Shown here piece after piece: positions 1 through 7,389 of a DNA stretch of 64,000 nucleotides (position 1 is its first letter; each line of letters opens with the position of its first letter). The stretch covers positions 1 to 64,000 of the forward strand of contig CAMYOL010000076.1 of the NCBI GenBank assembly GCA_947260005.1, in the 5' to 3' direction. The translations under genes and the position numbers were made by a program. The notes under the pieces are model-generated. The model worked only from the letters and a program-made list of their open reading frames with translations, was not told the origin of the DNA and made no database searches. The stretch is from an uncultured Ectothiorhodospiraceae bacterium (GTDB taxonomy: Bacteria; Pseudomonadota; Gammaproteobacteria; UBA6429; Thiohalophilaceae).

Positions 1-2
1 AA

Positions 3-95
3 CTGCTAGCTACACATAAAGAACTGAGTGAAAGGTTGGAACGAACCATGATTGATCGACTTTTCATTTTTAACTTCCCTGTAAATAGTATTTAA
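3..95 (+). CDS. 3' end of an unidentified gene (possible ORF6N-type tail)
   Basis: An open frame enters from the left edge and stops at TAA 93-95. It reads LLATHKELSERLERTMIDRL and then a short hydrophobic end. The LATHKEL.ERLE stretch resembles the linker and coiled coil after the DNA-binding part of ORF6N/KilA-N proteins, but the usual long helix is replaced by an unrelated tail, so the gene may be shortened. Only about 30 codons are visible, so both the reality of the gene and its family are uncertain. Confidence 0.3.
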   Translation: MLATHKELSERLERTMIDRLFIFNFPVNSI

Positions 96-267
96 AACAC
101 AGTCTAACAAAAATAATAAGCTTTTTAATTCATGAAAAAATTGTTAACAAATTAAATAAATAATTACCATTTATTCAGGAAATAAACTTTATCTGTCAAT
201 CACTTTTAGCCATATCCATCACCTATTCTGAATGAAATTGAGAGTAATCAGATACTTAAAGTGTTTC

Positions 268-296
268 TTGACATTACAACTTTCCCCTTCTATATT
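268..296 (+). promoter_or_regulatory. sigma-70 promoter of the ArsR operon
   Basis: TTGACA at 268-273 is a perfect -35 box. A 17-base spacer leads to TATATT at 291-296, a good -10 box. Transcription would start about 7 bases later, at or just before the A of the ATG at 304, so the mRNA would have no leader. This fits the absence of a Shine-Dalgarno sequence before that ATG. Confidence 0.7.
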
Positions 297-316
297 TAAC
301 CACATGGTTAAATATA
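291..316. promoter_or_regulatory. palindromic operator over -10 box and start codon
   Basis: TATATTTAACC is followed by four bases and then its exact reverse complement GGTTAAATATA: 11-bp arms with no mismatch. It covers the -10 box and the ATG of the ArsR gene. Dyads of this size are typical ArsR-family operators, and this position would block RNA polymerase directly, so autorepression is inferred. Confidence 0.65.
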
Positions 317-684
317 ATAATTCTGAGCTAGATAGAGTTTTTCATGCATTGTCGGATACGACCCGGCGTGCCATTTTGGCTCGACTCGCCAATGGTGATG
401 CCCTGGTAACCGAATTAGCAGAACCATTTGAAATGTCGTTACCAGCCGTATCCAAACATCTAACTGTGTTGGAACACGCCAACTTAATACAACGGCATAA
501 AGATGGGCGTATTAGACGTTGTCAATTGAATGCGGGGCCACTGGAAACCGCCGCGGACTGGATTAAATTTTATCGTCAATTCTGGGAGGCCCAGCTGGAT
601 TCATTAGCTGAGTATCTGCAAGACAAAAAAACTGATAAACCAAAATTGAAAAACAATTCCGGACAACACCGTAAGGAGAAATGA
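304..684 (+). CDS. ArsR-family winged-helix repressor (SRPBCC-linked type)
   Basis: This 126-residue protein is a typical small ArsR/SmtB repressor. The opening HALSDTTRRAILARL and the recognition helix region SLPAVSKHLTVLEHANLI (about residues 45-62) are characteristic. It lacks the ELCVCDL metal-binding cysteines of ArsR/SmtB metal sensors, so it probably senses something else. The start at 304 is chosen because homology begins there and a strong promoter ends 8 bases before it; the frame is open further upstream but lies inside the promoter. The stop TGA (682-684) almost touches the next ATG (686), so the two genes form an operon. ArsR plus SRPBCC is a common pairing whose ligand is usually unknown. 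Confidence 0.9.
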   Translation: MVKYNNSELDRVFHALSDTTRRAILARLANGDALVTELAEPFEMSLPAVSKHLTVLEHANLIQRHKDGRIRRCQLNAGPLETAADWIKFYRQFWEAQLDSLAEYLQDKKTDKPKLKNNSGQHRKEK

Positions 685-685
685 T

Positions 686-1138
686 ATGGACACCGCCTGT
701 GCAGTAGAGAATTTTTCATTAACAATGAAGCGGAATTTTAATGCATCAAAACAAGCTGTATATGAAGCCTGGACAAACATCGATGCACTCACCACCTGGT
801 TTGCACCAACAAAAGAAATGACCACGATAATTCATGAACTGGAATTAACTATAGGTGGCAATTATCGGATTGAAATGATTGAACCGAATGGTAACCAACA
901 TATTGTCTATGGAGAATATGTCGAACTAAATCCTTTTGATCAACTGATATTTACCTGGAAATGGGAAAGTGATGAGCAGAAAGTAAATTCTCTAGTGACG
1001 ATTGATCTATCTGAAAAGAACGGGACAACCGACATGGTTTTGACGCACGAAAAATTAGCTTCACAAGAGTCGGTCGAACTGCATTCAGAAGGTTGGACTG
1101 GTTGTCTTGCGCAATTGGGTAATTTTATAACGAAGTAA
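686..1138 (+). CDS. SRPBCC/AHSA1-domain protein
   Basis: This 150-residue protein has the SRPBCC (AHSA1/YndB-like) fold, a helix-grip barrel that binds hydrophobic ligands. Visible signatures are the opening KRNFNASKQAVYEAWTN, a W-F-A-P element near residue 35, and the C-terminal HEKLASQESVELHSEGWTGC, where the family ends in EGW..CL..L. AAGGAGA lies 6 bases before the ATG. It is co-transcribed with the ArsR gene upstream, so the pair probably forms a ligand-responsive unit. The molecule bound cannot be told from sequence. Confidence 0.88.
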   Translation: MDTACAVENFSLTMKRNFNASKQAVYEAWTNIDALTTWFAPTKEMTTIIHELELTIGGNYRIEMIEPNGNQHIVYGEYVELNPFDQLIFTWKWESDEQKVNSLVTIDLSEKNGTTDMVLTHEKLASQESVELHSEGWTGCLAQLGNFITK

Positions 1139-1179
1139 AAACGAGTAAATTCAACAAAGGTAAAAATGGAGGTTTTAAA

Positions 1180-1698
1180 ATGAAAACAGGACTAGCACTA
1201 ATTTTGGCATTCTTTTTCGTCAGCACATTCAGTAATGCGAATGAAAAGATACCAGCAGCCCCGGAGTTTAGCGATGCCTTTAATAAAATGAAATCGCTGG
1301 CGGGAACCTGGAAAGGAACAATGGGTTCAGGAAAAGAAGCAAAGGAAGTAACGATAAAGTATGAAGTGATATCAGCCGGCAGCTCCGTCGTTGAAACCCA
1401 TTTCCCAGGACAACCGCATGAAATGATCTCGGTCTATAATGATGTCGATGGAAAAGTACAAATGACACATTATTGTGCCCTACATAATCAACCCACTTTA
1501 AAATTACAAAGTTTAAAAGGCGATACATTAAGCTATGACTTTGTTAAAGGGACAAACATGGATCCCAACAAAGATAAACATATGCATAGTTTAAAATTGA
1601 AAATTATTAATAAAAATAAAATATCCCAGGCCTGGACAGAATATCAAAACGGAAAAGCAGGTAAGACTAACGAGCTAATCTTGTCACGGGTTGAATAA
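1180..1698 (+). CDS. secreted lipocalin-like (DUF1579-type) protein
   Basis: The 172-residue protein starts with a Sec signal peptide (residues 1-20, cut after SNA). The mature part has the pattern of a small beta-barrel: LAGTWKGTMGSG, then VISAGSSVVETHFPG, then MISVYNDVDGKVQMTHYC. This resembles the DUF1579/heme-binding-like barrels, although no heme ligand can be assigned. GGAGG lies 8 bases before the ATG. It follows the ArsR-SRPBCC pair by 41 bases in the same direction and may share its transcript, ending at the hairpin just downstream. Function unknown. Confidence 0.75.
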   Translation: MKTGLALILAFFFVSTFSNANEKIPAAPEFSDAFNKMKSLAGTWKGTMGSGKEAKEVTIKYEVISAGSSVVETHFPGQPHEMISVYNDVDGKVQMTHYCALHNQPTLKLQSLKGDTLSYDFVKGTNMDPNKDKHMHSLKLKIINKNKISQAWTEYQNGKAGKTNELILSRVE

Positions 1699-1718
1699 AA
1701 CCATTATGTAAAAATAAA

Positions 1719-1767
1719 GGGGCGGTGACATTGCTAAATCATTATCATTATGATTTGTCACTGCCCC
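1719..1767. terminator. bidirectional terminator hairpin
   Basis: GGGGCGGTGACA (1719-1730) pairs with TGTCACTGCCCC (1756-1767) with one G-T pair, and an inner AAATCAT/ATGATTT extends the stem. It lies between convergent genes. On the minus strand the stem is followed by a T-rich stretch, which suits the end of the azoreductase gene. Confidence 0.7.
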
Positions 1768-1777
1768 GTTATATTGT

Positions 1778-2404
1778 TCACGCAACTTCAGCGGAAAAAA
1801 GCTCAGCAATCTCTGCCAGGGCATTCTCTCTGTTCAATACCATTTGCTTTTCATCCATAGTAGTGCTCTCCGTTGAAAAAAACTCTACTTGTTCGAAACC
1901 AATGAAACTGAGTAATGATTTCAGGTAAGGACGTAAAAAATCCATTGAGGCCAGTGGCGTCCCGCTAAACTGCGCACCGATAGCAATAGTGATATAGGCG
2001 GGCTTACCTTTCACCAGGCCCTGCAGATTACCATCATCACTAAAACCGAAGGTCTTGTGGATACGCACCACCTGATCGATCCAGGCCTTGAGCACCGCTG
2101 GCACCGTAAAATTATACATCGGTGTCGAAATCAACAAGGCATCGGCATTATTGAGCTCACTAATCAGTTCATCGGACAAGGCAGTCGCATCTCGGAGCGG
2201 ATTAGTCATCGCCTCTTCCGGTGTGTAATAACCAACGATGGTGTCATTTTCGATGGGGCCGATGGGATTCTTCGCCAGATCACGCCGTAGCACCTTTCCA
2301 TCAGGATGAGCCATCAGCCATTGGGACTGAAGTTCATCAGCCAGGGCGCGGCTGTGTGATTCATTTTGTCTTGCACTGGCATCAATCCTTAATAAATTTG
2401 GCAT
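1778..2404 (-). CDS. azoR: FMN-dependent NADH:quinone oxidoreductase / azoreductase
   Basis: This 208-residue flavodoxin-fold enzyme matches AzoR (AcpD) along its whole length. It opens LLRIDASARQNESHSRALA, the FMN-phosphate loop, and has PMYNFTVPAVLKAWIDQ near residues 96-112, the flavin-ring loop. The family reduces quinones and azo compounds by two-electron transfer from NADH in the cytosol, probably protecting against electrophilic quinones. AGGAGA precedes the ATG. It is divergent from a LysR regulator, with a palindromic LysR-type box between them, so it is probably the regulator's target. Confidence 0.93.
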   Translation of the reverse strand: MPNLLRIDASARQNESHSRALADELQSQWLMAHPDGKVLRRDLAKNPIGPIENDTIVGYYTPEEAMTNPLRDATALSDELISELNNADALLISTPMYNFTVPAVLKAWIDQVVRIHKTFGFSDDGNLQGLVKGKPAYITIAIGAQFSGTPLASMDFLRPYLKSLLSFIGFEQVEFFSTESTTMDEKQMVLNRENALAEIAELFSAEVA

Positions 2405-2449
2405 TGTTTTATCTCTCCTGGGTCAATGTTAAGGGTAAAACAAGCCTAG

Positions 2450-2470
2450 TTAATGATTTATCCTCATTAA
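2450..2470. promoter_or_regulatory. LysR-type operator between azoR and its regulator
   Basis: TTAATGA, seven bases, then TCATTAA form a perfect dyad containing the T-N11-A core expected of LysR-type sites. It lies 46 bases upstream of the azoR start and 41 bases upstream of the LysR start, a classic shared control point. A TATAAT at 2499-2504 ends 6 bases before the regulator ATG and is a candidate -10 box, though no good -35 box is seen. Confidence 0.55.
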
Positions 2471-2510
2471 AGCACTTATAATGAATTACATTATTGCGTA
2501 TAATGCACTA

Positions 2511-3428
2511 ATGGAGCTCGAAAACCTCGTCATTTTCGTCGACGTTATGAATAAGGGCAGCTTCGCGGCCGTGGCCCGTGATAGAGATGTCGTCCCCTCA
2601 ACCATTTCCCGCGCCATCGCTAGCCTGGAAGATGAACTGGGCATCCGCCTGTTAAACCGTACAACGCGTCGCATCAGACCTACTGAGGCAGGTCAGGTCT
2701 ACTTTCAACAGATTGAAGCGATCGTGAAAGAATTGGAGCAAGCCAAGTCCATCACCATCGATTTAGGTCAAAACCCCACCGGTGAATTACGACTTACCGC
2801 CTCCATGACCTTCGGCAACCTCAACGTCGTACCATTACTGCCTGAATTTATGTCCGCCTACCCGAGGTTGACTGTTCATCTCAACCTGTCAGATTCCGTG
2901 GTCGATCTGGTGGATGAACGGATCGATGTGGCCATTCGGCTGGGTAAACTCCCCGAAACCGGACTGGTCGCTACGCGGCTGACCAATCTGGATTATGTCA
3001 TTGTCGCCAGCCCAGCGTATTTGCAACAACACGGCACACCTGAAAAGCCTGGTGATATCCAGCAACACCAATGCATTCTCTTCCCAATGCCGGGTTTCAA
3101 TAACAACTGGTTATTTCGCGATGCCGACGGGGTCATCACTGCGGTTAAACCTGATGGCCGACTACAACTGACCAATGCCCTCGCACTCAAACAAAGCGCA
3201 ACCGATCATATGGGAATTACCATGTGCAGCAAATGGAGTGTTTGGGAAGAACTGCAAAAGGGATCACTGGTACAACTCTTTAAGGAATATGACACTGCCA
3301 TGGTCGATTTTGATAGTGCCGTCTGGTTAGTCTACCCGTCACGTAAATATTTACCGCTTAAAGTAAGAGTGTTTATCGATTTTATGAAAAGTAAATTCCA
3401 ACATGGTGGGCCGTGGAATCAAGTTTAA
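2511..3428 (+). CDS. LysR-family transcriptional regulator
   Basis: The 305-residue protein starts MELENLVIFVDVMNKGSF, the usual first helix of a LysR winged helix-turn-helix, followed by SRAIASLEDELGIRLLNRTT (about residues 32-51). The rest is the periplasmic-binding-like effector domain. It belongs with the common PA2220/AaeR-like group that sits next to short-chain or flavin reductases. The start at 2511 is preferred to the frame's earlier ATG at 2481 because homology starts there and the earlier codons lie in the promoter. It probably controls divergent azoR in response to an aromatic or quinone effector. Confidence 0.92.
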   Translation: MELENLVIFVDVMNKGSFAAVARDRDVVPSTISRAIASLEDELGIRLLNRTTRRIRPTEAGQVYFQQIEAIVKELEQAKSITIDLGQNPTGELRLTASMTFGNLNVVPLLPEFMSAYPRLTVHLNLSDSVVDLVDERIDVAIRLGKLPETGLVATRLTNLDYVIVASPAYLQQHGTPEKPGDIQQHQCILFPMPGFNNNWLFRDADGVITAVKPDGRLQLTNALALKQSATDHMGITMCSKWSVWEELQKGSLVQLFKEYDTAMVDFDSAVWLVYPSRKYLPLKVRVFIDFMKSKFQHGGPWNQV

Positions 3429-3598
3429 ATAATAAATTTATAGTAGCAGTGGTGTCTGATCATTTTTATCTCTAACAATTAACACAGTGCCACCATCTAC
3501 TATTGATATTTACTGTATAGATTAATTTTAGTTACTTCATAACCAAGCTATTTCAAGGTAGTATTAACCAGTGAAGTTGACAATGAAGGACTAGACTA

Positions 3599-4075
3599 AT
3601 GCGTTTACATTCAATTTTAATAATATTGGTTTACAGTACATTACTCATATCCTGTACCGCCAATCGCATCGTCATCATCGATAGTCAGCCCCAGGGAGCC
3701 AGCATCATTGCTGATGGAAAAGAAATCGGTAAAACACCTTTAAAGATCGAGCCAGACGAAGTTTTTCCGCCACGCTGGATTGGTGGCAGCTATATGGTGG
3801 AAGGCAATTTAGAGTTAAAAAAACCAGAGTGTGATCCGGTATCGATGAAAGTCAATGATAACGTCTTATCCAATGATATTACCCGACAACTTAAATGCTC
3901 CAATAAACAGGCCAATCAGACTGGCACGCCAGCCAGCACAAAAGACGAAAAAAAATTACAGATGAACGAAAATATTGCTCAACGCCTGGAGAATCTTAAT
4001 CAGCTACACGAAAAAGGTTTAGTCACTGACGACGAATATAAAACACAAAGACAACGAATTTTAAACGAATTGTGA
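3599..4075 (+). CDS. lipoprotein with PEGA-like and SHOCT domains
   Basis: This 158-residue protein has a lipoprotein signal with lipobox LLISC (Cys 19). Residues 23-60 carry a PEGA-like surface repeat (VIIDSQPQGASIIADGKEIG.TPLKI). The C-terminal 30 residues, RLENLNQLHEKGLVTDDEY and so on, are a SHOCT motif, a short helical oligomerisation unit usually at protein ends. A low-complexity KQANQTGTPAST linker joins them. It is an envelope lipoprotein of unknown role, transcribed alone and facing a terminator. Confidence 0.8.
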   Translation: MRLHSILIILVYSTLLISCTANRIVIIDSQPQGASIIADGKEIGKTPLKIEPDEVFPPRWIGGSYMVEGNLELKKPECDPVSMKVNDNVLSNDITRQLKCSNKQANQTGTPASTKDEKKLQMNENIAQRLENLNQLHEKGLVTDDEYKTQRQRILNEL

Positions 4076-4202
4076 AACAGTACCAAGAACCATATACATG
4101 ATTAGTTACGCTAGCATGGAAAATTCTTAGGGTTAACGTCATGGAAGGTGTTGGCCAGAATAGAATGAAGAGATTCTACATACCCTTTTACATGGAATAA
4201 AA

Positions 4203-4228
4203 ATAACCGGGCCTACTCAGACCCGGCT
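4203..4228 (-). terminator. terminator of the beta-propeller gene
   Basis: On the minus strand, CCGGG, a ten-base loop and CCCGG are followed by TTATTTTTATT, starting 13 bases after the stop codon of the gene at 4241-6463. The stem is short but GC-only. Confidence 0.6.
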
Positions 4229-4240
4229 ATCTATCTCTAT

Positions 4241-6463
4241 TTAGTATTTCTTCTTCAGCTTAACCTTTGCCTCAGCATACCGTGTTTTATGTGTTGATTC
4301 TGCTTCATCCAATTCAACACCATTAACCTGTCGATTGGGCGCTACGTCCGCTATCCGATATTTGAAGCTATGGTTTTTTCTGAATTTATTGTTCGGTGTA
4401 AAGCGCAAGTAAGCAGTATCAGGATTAGCCGTATCATCACCTCTGTTAAACACTTCGATACGACCAAACTTTAAATTCACTATATCCACTTGATCATCTT
4501 CTGTATTGATCTCTTGACCAGCCACCTTCACAAATTGAAGCCTATCACCATCTTGATCAACGTCGTTAGACAACGCATCAATGATGATGGGTTCTTTACG
4601 CCAAACTTTAACACGATCGTTTTTTGCCCGTGGCGCATGATTCAATTCATACGCAATTAATCCACCAGACGGATTGTTTTGCGCACCAATAGGGACATAG
4701 ACCATGCCACTGCTAATGATCGAACCACCATTCATACTCGCGTGATGCGCTTTATCCAACCCCAGATTAAACACCTCATTCAAATCAGCACTCTGATCAG
4801 TGAACAGTAAGTTACCATTCTCCGCATCAAGTACAAATAACTGACCTGAAGAGGCCGTCACAAACACCAGATCATTAGCCACGGAAACATGACGCAACGC
4901 CGCACCGGCTAGCAATTCAATAAAATCATTATCGTTGTCTGACCATAAAGACGTGCCTGTAGCTGCATCAAGTGCATAGACTTTAATGCGCATGCCGGTG
5001 GCCGGATTCGCATCCTCACTCACATCTTCCACATCTGCCCAAAACGCGGGACTAAAGGTTGCAAAAAACGCATTGGGAAACAGACCTGTACCAAACGAAG
5101 TTCCAAACTGTGCATCAGAAAACCCATCATCTAAGCCTTCAAAACCCGCAACATATATCACGTCGTTGGCAATCGCGGCACCAGCCTGTATACCACCGAT
5201 ACCTGTAGGTTGGCTGATTTGTCGTGACCATACCGTCTCGCCAGTATCACGATCTACTGCACGAAATAATCCACCTTTACTTCCGACCGCTGCTAAATCA
5301 CGGTCACCGACTTCGTCATCAATCGAAAACAGGATCGGAGGTGACAATACATCGGCATCACGTGGCCCATTGGGTTGGTTTGGTCCGGTAGAAACAGGCT
5401 CATTCAGATTGAACACATCACCTATATGAAACTGATTGTGCCAGACAAATTCACCTGTGTGATAATCAATTGCATAAATCGCGTCACTGCGATCAATAAA
5501 ACCGAATGGACCTGCAGTATCCGGATAACCGGCATAAGGCTCAGTGGTATTTTGCCCGGTGCCACCGATGATCAGACCACGTGAAAAATCCACCGCCAAA
5601 CCCGCACCGGCAGAAACGCCACTACCAAACTTTAATCCCGTAGCTGGATTGGTCTCCAATGTACTACGCCGCCATACTTCAAGCGGTTGAGCTGGATTAG
5701 TCACATCAAAAGCAATCTGTAACCCACCTTCAGCGCCTTGCACCAGAGCATCATTTAGAATCACATTGATACTGACGATCAATAAGTTTTTATTACCAGC
5801 CGGAATCAACACGGAATCGCCTAAGATAGAAGAGAAAGGTAAATCCGGTACTAAACGAAACGGATCAATTTGTGATGTACCCGGATCAAAATCTATCTCT
5901 GCTCCTCCATTACGGTCGACCACATGCAATTGACCATAGGCCGAACCCAGCACAAATACATGTGTATCAGTCACAATCGGGGAGGTATATATCAATTCAG
6001 GTAATACTGGCGGCGCACCATTAGCAAAATCCGGATCCACGAGAGAAGTCGTCCAATGCGTCTGTGCATTGTTAATCAATCCCGTTTTCGGATCACGCGC
6101 AAAAAGAGTACCCAATGCGTCCACATAATAAAGTGTATCATCACGAATGATCGGTGACGCCACGATACCGGTAACAGCCTTTTCAAATTCCAGACCAAGT
6201 GCCGATTCAAGAATAAAACCGGTAGGACGTGGCTCATTAACGGCACTATCATCGTTGAATGTTTCCCAGGCACGACGGAGATATACTGCATTGTCTGAAT
6301 TCAAATTCTGCTCTACAGCATTGAAATTAGAATTATTATAATCGTAAGAATATAGTGGCCAGTTATTTTCTGCGCTGACTGGTGCTGCACCTATTAGTGA
6401 GCATAAGGAAATTAAAAAGATACTTAACCTATTCTTTTTAATACTCCAATATCGGGTATCCAT
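4241..6463 (-). CDS. secreted PQQ-type beta-propeller protein with C-terminal Ig-like region
   Basis: The 740-residue protein has a signal peptide (cut after PVSA, near residue 32), then a propeller made of PQQ-like blades: DDTLYYVDALGTLFARDPKTG, THVFVLGSAYGQLHVVDRNGG, DAIYAIDYHTGEFVWHNQF, IKVYALDAATGTSLW and VFVTASSGQLFVLDAENGNL. About residues 610-740 form a separate region starting RVKVWRKEPIIIDALSNDVD, the cadherin-like/Big 'DxDGD' pattern. No PQQ dehydrogenase ligands (Glu-Asn-Asp with vicinal Cys) were recognised, so it is more likely a binding or scaffold protein than a dehydrogenase. The start at 6463 has AAGGAGAAGG just before it; an ATG 18 bases further up has no ribosome-binding site. 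Confidence 0.78.
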   Translation of the reverse strand: MDTRYWSIKKNRLSIFLISLCSLIGAAPVSAENNWPLYSYDYNNSNFNAVEQNLNSDNAVYLRRAWETFNDDSAVNEPRPTGFILESALGLEFEKAVTGIVASPIIRDDTLYYVDALGTLFARDPKTGLINNAQTHWTTSLVDPDFANGAPPVLPELIYTSPIVTDTHVFVLGSAYGQLHVVDRNGGAEIDFDPGTSQIDPFRLVPDLPFSSILGDSVLIPAGNKNLLIVSINVILNDALVQGAEGGLQIAFDVTNPAQPLEVWRRSTLETNPATGLKFGSGVSAGAGLAVDFSRGLIIGGTGQNTTEPYAGYPDTAGPFGFIDRSDAIYAIDYHTGEFVWHNQFHIGDVFNLNEPVSTGPNQPNGPRDADVLSPPILFSIDDEVGDRDLAAVGSKGGLFRAVDRDTGETVWSRQISQPTGIGGIQAGAAIANDVIYVAGFEGLDDGFSDAQFGTSFGTGLFPNAFFATFSPAFWADVEDVSEDANPATGMRIKVYALDAATGTSLWSDNDNDFIELLAGAALRHVSVANDLVFVTASSGQLFVLDAENGNLLFTDQSADLNEVFNLGLDKAHHASMNGGSIISSGMVYVPIGAQNNPSGGLIAYELNHAPRAKNDRVKVWRKEPIIIDALSNDVDQDGDRLQFVKVAGQEINTEDDQVDIVNLKFGRIEVFNRGDDTANPDTAYLRFTPNNKFRKNHSFKYRIADVAPNRQVNGVELDEAESTHKTRYAEAKVKLKKKY

Positions 6464-6669
6464 TGCCTTCTCCTTGGACATATTTTTGAGTAGGCAATGA
6501 TGCTAAATAGGGGATATCACATAACTGTCACATATTTCTCACAAAAATATCACAGACAAATAGAAAAATTCAGATTCCGCCACTTAATCAAAGCGATAAT
6601 AGATCAGAGAAAATAAATGATCTCACTGATTTTTATTGCATAAAGAAGATTACATCTTAAGATTGGATT

Positions 6670-6993
6670 CTATTTCTTCACTATCACACAGGCCATACCA
6701 AGATTTCCCTGTTTTTTATCTATTACGACATACAAAAAAATAACCTCATGACTTTTTAATAATCGGATTAAATGAAACTGTTCATCCAGTGTAATCAGAA
6801 CATCTTAAATACCACTGGTAATCCCCAATGCTTTCATCGTCTTCAGTTTAGCAAAAACGACTTCAGTATTTTCCGCCGCAGCGGTATCCAAATAAAAATT
6901 ATTATCACCATTCTGTGCCATAACCAAATCACTATCGACGAGGCAACCACTAATAAAGCCTTCAATTTCCGTTAGTCCCGATATGTCTACCAT
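6670..6993 (-). pseudogene. roadblock/LC7-like gene broken by an in-frame TAA
   Basis: From ATG 6993, with AGAGGA 7 bases before it, the frame reads MVDISGLTEIEGFISGCLVD, later TEVVFAKLKTMKALGI, and stops at TAA (6805-6807). The same frame continues DVLITLDEQFHLIRLL, then IFLYVVIDKKQGNLGMA, to TAG at 6670. Both halves match one small (about 110-120 residue) bacterial roadblock-like family, whose middle reads I-E-D-(V/I)-L-I-T-L-x-x-Q-(Y/F)-H-L-I-R. The stop sits where the family has Glu, and GAA to TAA is a single change. Either the gene is recently dead or the base is a sequencing error. The frame is also open to 7068, but without a ribosome-binding site. Confidence 0.65.
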
Positions 6994-7389
6994 TGTTGCA
7001 TCCTCTATGAACTTAATTAAATTATTAGTACCAATAATACAAGGTGAGAACATATCAACTACATCCACGTAAAGTAGTCTCCCAGTAACTGAATCCCGTA
7101 CTTTTTTATACCGTCTTCTATCCGTGTGACATTAAGAAATAAAACCAATATTTAGTATCTGTAAAAATAAATTAACAAATTTTTATATCTTAAAAAGATG
7201 GGACCAGAAAAAAATTTAGCCATATTCGATTAAAAATTGACATTTTGTGATGCAAGTCAACACAACTCTTGTTTAACTTCAAAAGAGAGCATCATTAATT
7301 AGGGAATCACGAATAGTCATGGGTAATTTTTTTCAACAATGGCATGTCTGGATTTTCAATAGGGACTCAGGCAATCGCCTGACAAAACG
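6994..7389. other. intergenic stretch without recognisable gene
   Basis: The AT-rich sequence upstream of the broken roadblock gene presumably holds its promoter. No supported gene, repeat or RNA structure was seen apart from the small hairpin at 7367-7382. Confidence 0.4.
7367..7382 (-). terminator. possible terminator hairpin after selO
   Basis: TCAGGC-AATC-GCCTGA is a perfect 6-bp stem 7 bases after the selO stop codon on the minus strand. The run of T residues after it is weak. Confidence 0.35.

Noticed and set aside
4986-5429. 147-codon plus-strand frame inside the beta-propeller gene
   Set aside because: It is antisense to a well-supported gene with signal peptide, blades and ribosome-binding site. 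Its composition (Ser/Pro/Arg-rich) is typical of a shadow frame.
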